The notes: generated by a model from the letters alone, not told the origin. Shown: positions 1 through 5,255, counted from the first letter of the stretch. The stretch is 5,485 bases of DNA from Candidatus Aenigmatarchaeota archaeon (GCA_003663225.1 QMZP01000067.1:1-5485), one strand, 5' to 3'. Numbers and translations are program-made.

Positions 1-206
1 AGTCATACCCTTATGTAAGGATCATATTAGCATACATGCTGTACCTATGGATAGAAAAGACATACACAATGCATTGATGAAGTAGCTGTAATAATCGGTA
101 ACAGTCGTATTGCGAGTATGTGTGTGAAGATATAAGCACCAACGTCAATAAACGAAAGATTATTGGAGACTTTTGTCGTTTCCAACTACTGACCTGAAGC
201 GATATG
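1..206. other. AT-rich non-coding stretch upstream of the first operon
   Basis: I see no supportable gene here. Every frame on both strands is broken by stops; the longest open stretch, on the minus strand, is about 50 codons with no early start. Base composition is visibly richer in A and T than the genes that follow. Short inverted repeats are present, for example CCTTA-tg-TAAGG at 9-20 and a longer imperfect hairpin at 150-181. No tRNA-like or rRNA-like segment was recognised. The upstream gene, if there is one, lies outside the window. Confidence 0.6.
150..181. repeat. Imperfect hairpin upstream of the first promoter
   Basis: AAACGA (150-155) can pair with TCGTTT (176-181), and AAG (156-158) with CTT (170-172) across a three-base bulge, leaving a loop of about 11 bases. 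It lies about 25 bases before the TATA-like box of the first operon. It could be the end of an upstream transcript, part of a small RNA, or chance in AT-rich DNA. No T-run follows it, which argues against a simple terminator. Confidence 0.25.
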
Positions 207-217
207 TTATTTAATTA
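207..217 (+). promoter_or_regulatory. TATA-like box of the membrane/regulator operon
   Basis: TTATTTAATTA is centred 26 bases before the ATG at 238. An archaeal TATA box sits about 25-27 bases before the transcription start, so this implies a leaderless or nearly leaderless mRNA. An in-frame TAA at 232-234, just before the ATG, shows that the ORF cannot start further upstream. Confidence 0.6.
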
Positions 218-237
218 GCCTGCCACAATAATAAAAC

Positions 238-873
238 ATGGCAATAGTGCTCATCCCAAGATGGTTCTTCGGCATAGATTCCCTGTTCTACATAGCGGCC
301 CTTCTGATAGGGCTGGCAACGGCATTCTATGCTTACAAGGTGCACTCGATAACAGGGAAAAGGCAGCACTTCTACCTGTTCATGGGGTTCACCGTGCTCA
401 GCGTAGCCTTTCTGTCCCTGGCGCTGACCAGCAGCTACATATCGATAAATGCCATGAGCCCCGAATTCATCATATACAACACAACGTTTGACATAATGGA
501 CTTCGGCTTCCTGATGTACTATATCATATCCATGGTAGCATACATGTTCTTCATAATGATGTACCTGCCGGAAGAGAAAAAAAAGAAGCCCATATTCTCG
601 ATACTACCGTGGTGGTTCGCCATATTCCCGTTCTTCCACATGCTCTCAGTGCTTATGCTGGCATTCCCCGTGTTCAGGAGCTTCATCAACTGGCATGACA
701 CCAAGACAAGGAGCGGGCTGGCGGTGTTCATGGCATTTGCAGGCATAGGGATGTTCCATGTGCTGTCGTTCTTCACCTTCTTCAAGGCAACGTTCTACGT
801 GATAGCCAACGTGTTCCTCATACTGGGATTCTTATCCCTTCTGGCAGTCCTTTTCAGGGTGAGCAGGAGATGA
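238..873 (+). CDS. Six-segment integral membrane protein, possible sensor, first gene of operon
   Basis: This 211-residue protein is almost entirely hydrophobic. I see about six membrane segments, near residues 15-35, 45-67, 88-110, 119-145, 160-180 and 184-206. Short polar loops include a basic K34-R42 loop and a cytosolic-looking EEKKKK stretch at 112-117, and the protein ends in RVSRR. There is no soluble catalytic domain and no signal peptide. I do not recognise the family. The first two segments, followed by a basic loop and a YLFMGF-type start, have the general look of archaeal and bacterial membrane sensor domains that lack their output domain. The start is firm because a stop lies two codons upstream and a TATA-like box lies 26 bases upstream. 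The stop overlaps the start of the winged-helix gene (ATGA), so the two are probably translationally coupled. A signal-sensing role is inferred from that context only. Confidence 0.85.
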   Translation: MAIVLIPRWFFGIDSLFYIAALLIGLATAFYAYKVHSITGKRQHFYLFMGFTVLSVAFLSLALTSSYISINAMSPEFIIYNTTFDIMDFGFLMYYIISMVAYMFFIMMYLPEEKKKKPIFSILPWWFAIFPFFHMLSVLMLAFPVFRSFINWHDTKTRSGLAVFMAFAGIGMFHVLSFFTFFKATFYVIANVFLILGFLSLLAVLFRVSRR

Positions 874-1151
874 AGCACAAGAGACGGTCAAAGATGCACA
901 TACTGCTTGACATGCTGATGACCATCGAGCGGAAAGGGGGAACAGCCAAGCCGACGCACATACTCTATGGTGCCAACCTTTCCCATAAAAGGCTCAAGGA
1001 CTACCTGGACTTCCTGATGGAGAAGGAGTTCATAGAGGAAGTCGATGTGAAGGGAAGGCAGTATTACAGGATAACGGCAAAGGGCTCATCTTTCATAAGG
1101 GAGTTCGAGAAGATAGAGGAGCTCTCATCCGCATTCGGCATCCCGTTCTAG
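870..1151 (+). CDS. Archaeal winged-helix DNA-binding protein (HTH_45-like)
   Basis: This 93-residue protein fits a stand-alone winged helix-turn-helix regulator of the kind common in archaea. A basic N-terminus leads into helix 1 (about residues 9-22). The HTH follows: P28-T29-H30-I31-L32-Y33-G34-A35-N36-L37, then the recognition helix around 38-52. The wing is at 53-69, ending Y66-R-I-T69, followed by K71-G72 and a C-terminal helix (73-86) that in such proteins often dimerises. The ILYGANLS turn and the Y-x-I-T-x-K-G wing end are hallmarks of the family as I know it. Its start overlaps the preceding stop by four bases, and the next gene follows after 20 bases. It probably controls its own operon or a response tied to the flanking membrane proteins. 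Its DNA target cannot be read from the sequence. Confidence 0.87.
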   Translation: MKHKRRSKMHILLDMLMTIERKGGTAKPTHILYGANLSHKRLKDYLDFLMEKEFIEEVDVKGRQYYRITAKGSSFIREFEKIEELSSAFGIPF

Positions 1152-1156
1152 GCATT

Positions 1157-1164
1157 GGAAGGGG
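1157..1164 (+). promoter_or_regulatory. Purine-rich ribosome binding site for the third operon gene
   Basis: GGAAGGGG lies 7 bases before the ATG at 1172, inside the 20-base gap after the winged-helix gene. It is a plausible Shine-Dalgarno site for an operon-internal gene. It contrasts with the other intergenic starts in the window, which have TATA-like boxes and no leader, and it supports ATG 1172 as the start. Confidence 0.5.
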
Positions 1165-1171
1165 TAATTCT

Positions 1172-1726
1172 ATGTGGGAGATAAAGAAGAAGGTAATTCA
1201 GAAGATAACCAACGAAGAGAGCCGCATAAGCAGGAGCCCGGGCAGGATATTCATAGCACTGTTTGTGTTCTTCGTGATATCGCAGGTAGTGTACAACTCA
1301 GGCGTGCTGTTCAGCATGAACTATTACACAGAGGACAAGTACATCACCATATGGAGCGATATCATACTCTCCCTGAGCGGCAGCAGCCCTGAGATGGGAT
1401 TCTTCTATATAAGCATAATATTCGGCATGGTCGCATCGATCCTGTTCGTGTCCGTATACATGTTCCTGGGCAGGGGCCTGAAGAAGGGGCCCATGGAAAG
1501 GGGGCTGGAATACGGCATGCTCGTGTTCATGGTAGGCATATTGCCCAGCTCCTTCTTCCTGTACCTGCTCTTCAACATAACCGAGATAATAGCGCTGTGG
1601 ACGTTCCAGAACCTGATAGTCTACATGGCAGGCGGGCTCGCTGTAGGCGGCATACTATCAGAACCTATAGAGAAGCCGGCAGTCAATGAAGAGAAGACAG
1701 ACAGGAATAGGGACAAGAGTCAATGA
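1172..1726 (+). CDS. Four-segment membrane protein, last gene of operon, function unknown
   Basis: This 184-residue protein has a basic, amphipathic N-terminal stretch (residues 1-25, many K and R) and four hydrophobic segments, near 26-48, 76-100, 113-134 and 139-162. A charged hydrophilic tail follows (about 164-184, rich in E, K, D and R). The 101-114 loop (R-G-L-K-K-G-P-M-E-R-G-L-E-Y) is basic and so probably cytosolic, which puts both termini in the cytosol as well. I do not recognise the family. No catalytic or metal-binding motif is evident. It starts 20 bases after the winged-helix gene and is presumably cotranscribed with it. Its stop runs into the oppositely oriented Cas4-like gene with a 7-base overlap of coding ends. 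Confidence 0.83.
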   Translation: MWEIKKKVIQKITNEESRISRSPGRIFIALFVFFVISQVVYNSGVLFSMNYYTEDKYITIWSDIILSLSGSSPEMGFFYISIIFGMVASILFVSVYMFLGRGLKKGPMERGLEYGMLVFMVGILPSSFFLYLLFNITEIIALWTFQNLIVYMAGGLAVGGILSEPIEKPAVNEEKTDRNRDKSQ

Positions 1727-2367
1727 GCATCCCTGGCGCATTCTGAGACGTAATCGCAATAGGAGCACTGCCATTTCTCATTGCCCTGCTTGGCTTCAGG
1801 AGACGGCAGCTCATCCCTTATTATGCAGTCATGCAGCTTCTTGAACCGCTTCAGTGCAAGCATTGCCTTCTCAGGAACGTACTTCACCGTGAACGTTTTG
1901 GTCTTGAGCGTGCTCTTCTCTATATACGCTATCATCGCTCTCGGCACACCTGTTGCATGCATGTATAGGTTCATCTGCATGGAATGTATCCTGTCAGGAC
2001 GCCTGACCCCATCAAGCCACTTGGTGGCCCTTACTCCCATGACATATTCCCTGCCTTCATAACTGATTATCATGGCCTGGACATCCCCCTCCACTGTTAT
2101 GCCCTCGAACTTTTCCATGATAGCGACACGCGGCTTCACCATCCTGATGTCAGTCTTCTCGCTGTTTATGACATCTGCAAGGAAGCCGTGCATCATCCTG
2201 CCCAGCTGTATGGATGTAAGCTTTCCCATGTCAGGCTCAGCCCCCTTTGTGTAGGAATACCAAAGCTTCCTCATGCACCCCCCTATATCAGAGGGATAGT
2301 ACGTGCCATCCTTCCGGGACTCAGTGCCTTTCCTCAGATAATCGCTTATCATGCTATTGAGGTCCAT
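1720..2367 (-). CDS. Cas4-like / RecB-family Fe-S PD-(D/E)XK protein with altered active site
   Basis: This 215-residue protein matches the Cas4 layout in order. C31 lies in the Y-P-S-D-I-G-G-C motif, H60 in G-R-M-M-H-G, and D95 in V-E-G-D-V. Next comes the beta strand that normally carries E-x-K, then Q131-x3-Y135, and last C201-x2-C204-x5-C210. C31 and the three C-terminal cysteines have the spacing of the Cas4/AddB 4Fe-4S site. The strand normally reading V-(V/I)-E-(I/V)-K reads Y108-V-M-G111-V-R113-A-T-K116, so the catalytic Glu and Lys appear as Gly and Arg. Cas4 proteins trim DNA ends for CRISPR adaptation, and solo relatives act in repair or unknown roles. No array, cas1 or cas2 is present here. 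I chose ATG 2367 over an upstream start at 2502: the extension is low-complexity and antisense to the phosphatase gene, whereas 2367 lies 26 bases from a TATA-like box and directly precedes the conserved domain. Confidence 0.85.
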   Translation of the reverse strand: MDLNSMISDYLRKGTESRKDGTYYPSDIGGCMRKLWYSYTKGAEPDMGKLTSIQLGRMMHGFLADVINSEKTDIRMVKPRVAIMEKFEGITVEGDVQAMIISYEGREYVMGVRATKWLDGVRRPDRIHSMQMNLYMHATGVPRAMIAYIEKSTLKTKTFTVKYVPEKAMLALKRFKKLHDCIIRDELPSPEAKQGNEKWQCSYCDYVSECARDAH

Positions 2368-2388
2368 GGTTAGGTCTTGGATGCAAGG

Positions 2389-2398
2389 CATAAAAAAG
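2389..2398. promoter_or_regulatory. Shared TATA-like box of a divergent promoter
   Basis: CATAAAAAAG is the only strong AT box in the 50-base gap between two divergent genes. Its centre lies about 24-25 bases before ATG 2418 on the plus strand. Read as CTTTTTTATG, it lies about 26-27 bases before ATG 2367 on the minus strand. Both distances are those expected for leaderless archaeal starts, so one box may serve both directions. Confidence 0.5.
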
Positions 2399-2417
2399 CA
2401 GGCTACAATATTAGCAT

Positions 2418-2753
2418 ATGAGGAAGATACTGTTCGTCTGCGGGCTCGCGAGGCAGCGCAGCCCGGCAGCAGCGAAGGTCCTCTCCGGTTTGCTCGAGGC
2501 AAGGGGGCTGAGGAGGGGAAAGGACTTCGATATCAGGCACGCGGGCACCAGCGAGAACGCGGATATTCCGCTCACGGAAGGATTGGTGGCATGGGCTGAC
2601 GAGATATACGCAGCAGATGACGAAACAAAGGCAGTCCTGGAAACCATGTTCAACTGCACAAGGGTGGAATCGCTGGGCCTTGATGGTGATTATTCCGGGG
2701 GGCGTGAAGCAATGTTAAAGGTCCTCAAAAACAGGCTATCCCGACATGTATAG
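2418..2753 (+). CDS. Small low-molecular-weight-type protein tyrosine phosphatase
   Basis: This 111-residue protein begins with a beta strand (K3-I-L-F-V7) running straight into the phosphate-binding loop C8-G-L-A-R-Q-R14-S15, a C-x5-R-S loop. C8 would be the nucleophile and R14 the phosphate-binding arginine. Next come the H41-A-G-T segment, W59-A-D-E-I matching the usual A-D-x-I strand, and a late acidic site L88-D89-G-D91-Y92 in the place of the general-acid loop. Length and order fit the short predicted tyrosine phosphatases of the COG4551 kind, which lack the longer insertions of classic LMW phosphatases. These act in the cytosol on phosphotyrosine or small phospho-substrates; the substrate here is unknown. 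It is divergent from the Cas4-like gene, and its stop abuts the stop of the next minus-strand gene with no gap. Confidence 0.85.
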   Translation: MRKILFVCGLARQRSPAAAKVLSGLLEARGLRRGKDFDIRHAGTSENADIPLTEGLVAWADEIYAADDETKAVLETMFNCTRVESLGLDGDYSGGREAMLKVLKNRLSRHV

Positions 2754-2762
2754 TTATTTCTT
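2754..2762 (+). terminator. Short T-rich stretch after the phosphatase gene
   Basis: TTATTTCTT (7 T of 9) directly follows the phosphatase stop codon. Archaeal RNA polymerase can stop at T-rich runs without a hairpin, so this is a possible weak terminator. It lies inside the coding end of the convergent zinc-ribbon gene. Confidence 0.25.
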
Positions 2763-3167
2763 GGGTCTGAGCCTCTTGCCGCACTCGTCGCAGAATACGG
2801 CGCTGTATTTATTCTCCTCGCCGCAGAACGGGCATATTATGACCTTAACAACCCCTTTGTCATCCTTTCCGTCATTGGCTTCGCTCTTCTTCTTTTTCCT
2901 TTCCAGCCTTCTCTTCTTGCGCTCTTCTTTCTCCTTCTCCCTGCGCTTCCGCTCTTCTTCCAGCATCTTCTTGAAAGCGGGATTCCTCAAGGTCTTGTGG
3001 CCATGTATGCTGCCTATGGCCGCGACGACAAGGCCAGCTATCATGACGAAAATGCTATCATTCATGCTCGTAGGCATTGAGAAGAACGCATAGAGGCCGT
3101 ATAGTATAACGGCAATGCCTGCTATGAACAGACCTGTCGCCTTTACATATTGGAAGCTGAACTGCAT
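2754..3167 (-). CDS. Membrane-anchored coiled-coil protein with C-terminal zinc ribbon
   Basis: This 137-residue protein has three visible parts. Two membrane segments come first (about residues 10-30 and 38-57), joined by a short loop (S30-M-P-T-S-M-N-D37). Then a very highly charged K/E/R stretch (about 66-95), likely a straight alpha helix or coiled coil, is followed by a flexible acidic linker (96-104). The C-terminal zinc ribbon is C112-P-F-C115, a 10-residue spacer, then C126-D-E-C129-G-K. The ribbon and charged helix are presumably cytosolic, with the membrane hairpin as anchor. Zinc-ribbon membrane proteins of this shape are common in archaea and mostly uncharacterised. The charged region might bind nucleic acid or ribosomes, but that is a guess. 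A TATA-like box sits 26 bases before ATG 3167. The gene is divergent from the YhfC-like gene and its stop abuts that of the phosphatase gene. Confidence 0.82.
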   Translation of the reverse strand: MQFSFQYVKATGLFIAGIAVILYGLYAFFSMPTSMNDSIFVMIAGLVVAAIGSIHGHKTLRNPAFKKMLEEERKRREKEKEERKKRRLERKKKKSEANDGKDDKGVVKVIICPFCGEENKYSAVFCDECGKRLRPKK

Positions 3168-3188
3168 GAATATAATTTGTCCGGTTTC

Positions 3189-3196
3189 CTATAAAT
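3189..3196 (-). promoter_or_regulatory. TATA-like box of the zinc-ribbon gene
   Basis: On the minus strand this reads ATTTATAG and is centred 25-26 bases before ATG 3167, giving a leaderless layout. It shares the 69-base divergent region with a separate plus-strand box at 3208-3215. Confidence 0.6.
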
Positions 3197-3207
3197 CCTT
3201 GTTACGG

Positions 3208-3215
3208 ATTTAAGT
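3208..3215 (+). promoter_or_regulatory. TATA-like box of the YhfC-like gene
   Basis: ATTTAAGT is centred about 26 bases before ATG 3237. The gap between box and start is G/A/C-rich with no Shine-Dalgarno at a useful distance, consistent with a leaderless start at 3237. Confidence 0.6.
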
Positions 3216-3236
3216 AGCAGAGGGCAATACTCTATC

Positions 3237-4004
3237 ATGGCCATAAACCCCCTTCTCATGACCTCCGGAATAGGCATGATTCTTATAGGCATCGTTTCAA
3301 TCGCATACTGGAAGCGCAGGACAGGCGTCAAGTGGAAGGTCTTCCTTTTCGGCATGCTCATATGGGCAGTAGCCATAACAGCCAAGTCTGTAATGGACAT
3401 CACTGTCACTGTGCCCCTACAAGAGGCCATGCTGGCTTATGGCGGGATAACGGGTATTCTAGCAGGTATGGGGCTATATGTAGGCATCAGGACTGGCCTG
3501 CTTGAATCAGGCCTGAGCTATATCGGGGTGAAGAAGAGCTCCCTTAAGATGGGATTCGATGATGCCATGGCATTTGGCATAGGTTTCGGTGCCATAGAAT
3601 GCATCATAATAGGCGCAGGCAGCTTTGCCAACATCCTGATCTTCATACTCATGCCTGAGACCCTGGCCACATTCCCTCTTGACGTGAGGCAGGTCATAAT
3701 AGAGCAGCTCAGCATGAGCACGCTATTCGTGGTTCCTGCCATAGCGGAGCGGGTATTCACCGTGCTCATACACGCGTTCACCTCAGTGCTCGCGATATAC
3801 GCCCTGAACTCAGGCAAGCCCGGATACCTATGGTACTCTGTTGGGTTCAAGGCTTTGGTAGACGGCATGATACCCGCCATGGTATTCTTCATGAAACCCG
3901 GAACCAGCATACTGGGGGCATTCGTAATAGAGGTTCCAATAATGGTGTTGGCAATAGTCTCGTTCTACGGTATAAAGTATGCCAGGCGCATGAAATGGAA
4001 GTAG
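3237..4004 (+). CDS. YhfC-like polytopic membrane protein (putative intramembrane protease family)
   Basis: This 255-residue protein has about seven hydrophobic segments and resembles the YhfC family (PF10086), grouped with glutamic-type intramembrane proteases. Family-like landmarks are T86-G-L-L-E90, A112-F-G-I-G-F-G-A-I-E121, E171-R172-V-F-T-V-L-I-H179-A-F-T-S183-V-L, and K205-A-L-V-D209-G. The E-R-x6-H-x3-S block is the strongest match. Some positions that in bacterial members, as I recall them, carry an E-E-x2-R motif and further histidines read differently here: S91 and S94 after E90, F117 in G-F-G-A-I-E, and K205 before the A-L-V-D block. This may be an archaeal subfamily with a different chemistry or none, so I would not call it an active protease. 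It has its own promoter, and the next gene follows after 30 bases with its own box. Confidence 0.75.
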   Translation: MAINPLLMTSGIGMILIGIVSIAYWKRRTGVKWKVFLFGMLIWAVAITAKSVMDITVTVPLQEAMLAYGGITGILAGMGLYVGIRTGLLESGLSYIGVKKSSLKMGFDDAMAFGIGFGAIECIIIGAGSFANILIFILMPETLATFPLDVRQVIIEQLSMSTLFVVPAIAERVFTVLIHAFTSVLAIYALNSGKPGYLWYSVGFKALVDGMIPAMVFFMKPGTSILGAFVIEVPIMVLAIVSFYGIKYARRMKWK

Positions 4005-4006
4005 CC

Positions 4007-4014
4007 ATTTAAAT
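4007..4014 (+). promoter_or_regulatory. TATA-like box of the 80-residue protein gene
   Basis: ATTTAAAT, a perfect palindrome, is centred about 24-25 bases before ATG 4035 and begins three bases after the preceding stop codon. It suggests that the small gene is transcribed independently as a leaderless mRNA, despite the 30-base gap and shared orientation with the YhfC-like gene. Confidence 0.6.
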
Positions 4015-4034
4015 CGGACACGCCATAATTCATC

Positions 4035-4277
4035 ATGAGCTTCTACACAAAGCATATATCAGAGCTCCTCAAGAGGGCAGGGGCAGACACAACGCCGGAG
4101 AACAAGGAGCTTCTAGACAGGGCTGTACGCAAGACGCTGGACATGGAAAGAGCGGATGCACCAGAGGTCTGGGAGAAAGTAAAGGAGATAATGTTCTCAG
4201 GCAGGGACGAGAAGAGGAAGAGGAAATTCGAGGACTCTGTGGTAAAGCTCATGGTAAAGTACCTTATAACAGGCTAG
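4035..4277 (+). CDS. Small helical protein of unknown function
   Basis: This 80-residue soluble protein is predicted by eye to be all helical: about residues 5-15, 22-38 and 42-54, then a very basic turn (R57-D-E-K-R-K-R-K64) leading into a last helix (65-78). There are no cysteines, membrane segments or recognisable catalytic motifs. The central part, A30-V-R-K-T-L followed by A42-P-E-V-W-E-K-V-K, looks like a conserved core rather than random coding, but I cannot name the family. The basic patch would suit nucleic-acid binding or a protein contact; neither is shown. The TATA-like box 24-25 bases upstream fixes the start. Its TAG stop shares the palindrome CTAG with the stop of the opposite-strand PRPP synthase gene. 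Confidence 0.78.
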   Translation: MSFYTKHISELLKRAGADTTPENKELLDRAVRKTLDMERADAPEVWEKVKEIMFSGRDEKRKRKFEDSVVKLMVKYLITG

Positions 4278-5224
4278 CCGAACCATGAGAACGCATCACT
4301 GACCGCGCCACCATCAGGCTTCTTTGTTTCCATTTCTTGCGTCACGGGCTCACCGGAAGCCCATTTTATCGATTCCGCGAGCCTTTCTATGACGCTTACC
4401 TCTGATATGGGACTGTTGACTGTATCGGTCGAGAATATCCTCCACGCATGCTTCCTTAGGCTTTCGATACCGCTTCCGTTGACCGCATGGACTGCCGCAA
4501 GCACTATCCTGCCGCACCCGCACGACTTAGCCGACCTTACGGCATTGAGCATGGTCTTGCCCGAGCTTATTATGTCATCCACTATCACAACATCACTACC
4601 GGAGAGTTCTACATCAACGCCTGATGAAGATAACCTGCCAGTATCGATGTCCCTGTGCTTGGAAACGCAGCATGAACGGCAATCCAGCATGGATGCCACC
4701 TTCTGGACCGCCATGTTGACCGACATATCCGGCCCCATGACAACCGGGTTGCGCAGCCCCAGTCCCCTAAGATGCTCGCCTATTATGGAATATCCGTCTA
4801 TGTTATGGGCCGGCATCGGGGCTGTCAGCATGCCCTTGAATCGCTCCATGTGAGAAGATACTGTAAAGAAGCGTGATACACCAGCATCAGCCAGCATGTC
4901 CAGGACGTGCTTAGCTGAGAAGGGCTCGCCCGGCCTGAACGTACGGTCCTGCCTGGAGTATATGAAATAAGGCATCACGAGGGATATGTTGCCTACTTTC
5001 ATGTACTTCAGGTTTTTCACTGTCAGGAGGATCTCGGCCAGATACGTATTCGGGTCAAGCGGCAGTGACATCCTCTCTGCTATAAGGACATTATCGGATA
5101 GCTTCCCTGTTATCCTCGGGCACACCTCACCGTCCGGGAATCTTCGCCTCTCTATTGGAACATGCCTGGCTTCAAGCCTTTCGGCAAGTGCCTTTGAAAA
5201 GGGGTCCGAGCCTATGACATCCAT
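4274..5224 (-). CDS. prs: Ribose-phosphate pyrophosphokinase (PRPP synthase), archaeal type
   Basis: This cytosolic enzyme makes PRPP from ribose 5-phosphate and ATP, feeding purine, pyrimidine, histidine and tryptophan synthesis. The 316-residue protein has both phosphoribosyltransferase-like halves. Visible landmarks are F29-P-D-G-E33 (subunit and nucleotide site), the S90-R-Q-D-R94 to P98-G-E100 loop that contacts ATP, and H125 in the metal/ATP region. G164-P-D166 and K189 in the S-K-H-R-D catalytic flexible loop follow, then the PRPP/ribose-phosphate loop D216-D-I-I-S-S-G-K-T224, and D267-T-V-N-S near the end. The phosphate loop normally ends G-G-T or G-x-T, and K223 occupies the variable place. 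Archaeal enzymes of this class are usually about 285-290 residues; this one carries an extra polar tail from about residue 289 (acidic/basic, ending F-S-W-F-G). A TATA-like box 26 bases before ATG 5224 supports the start. Confidence 0.93.
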   Translation of the reverse strand: MDVIGSDPFSKALAERLEARHVPIERRRFPDGEVCPRITGKLSDNVLIAERMSLPLDPNTYLAEILLTVKNLKYMKVGNISLVMPYFIYSRQDRTFRPGEPFSAKHVLDMLADAGVSRFFTVSSHMERFKGMLTAPMPAHNIDGYSIIGEHLRGLGLRNPVVMGPDMSVNMAVQKVASMLDCRSCCVSKHRDIDTGRLSSSGVDVELSGSDVVIVDDIISSGKTMLNAVRSAKSCGCGRIVLAAVHAVNGSGIESLRKHAWRIFSTDTVNSPISEVSVIERLAESIKWASGEPVTQEMETKKPDGGAVSDAFSWFG

Positions 5225-5245
5225 AGAGCATTATTGTATGGTGTG

Positions 5246-5254
5246 ATTTAAAAT
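5246..5254 (-). promoter_or_regulatory. prs: TATA-like box of the PRPP synthase gene
   Basis: On the minus strand this reads ATTTTAAAT and is centred 26 bases before ATG 5224, so the mRNA is probably leaderless. It occupies much of the 39-base gap after the Cys-rich gene, so prs need not depend on read-through from that gene. Confidence 0.62.
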
Positions 5255-5255
5255 G

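Noticed and set aside
73..79. TTGATGA as a C box of a C/D-box guide RNA
   Set aside because: It deviates at the first base, and no D or D-prime CTGA box lies within about 60 bases. The nearest CTGA, near 189, is too far.
1720..2367. CRISPR-Cas locus implied by a Cas4-like gene
   Set aside because: No repeat-spacer array, cas1, cas2 or effector gene is present in the window.
2368..2502. N-terminal extension of the Cas4-like protein back to an upstream start at 2502
   Set aside because: The added residues are low-complexity, lie antisense to the start and phosphate-loop region of the phosphatase gene, and would run through both promoters. The family domain begins right after ATG 2367.
2746..3093. 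Plus-strand ORF rich in Ser, Phe and Leu
   Set aside because: It is the antisense image of the K/E/R-rich coiled coil. The zinc ribbon and membrane segments on the minus strand are clearly the real coding sense.
4035..4277. Archaeal histone fold, suggested by a K-R-A-G-A-D segment near the N-terminus
   Set aside because: The rest lacks the histone helix pattern and the R-K-T-V-K-x-E-D ending, so the similarity is short and probably chance.
4389..4853. Plus-strand ORF of 154 codons
   Set aside because: It lies wholly inside the prs gene on the other strand, whose motifs are unmistakable.
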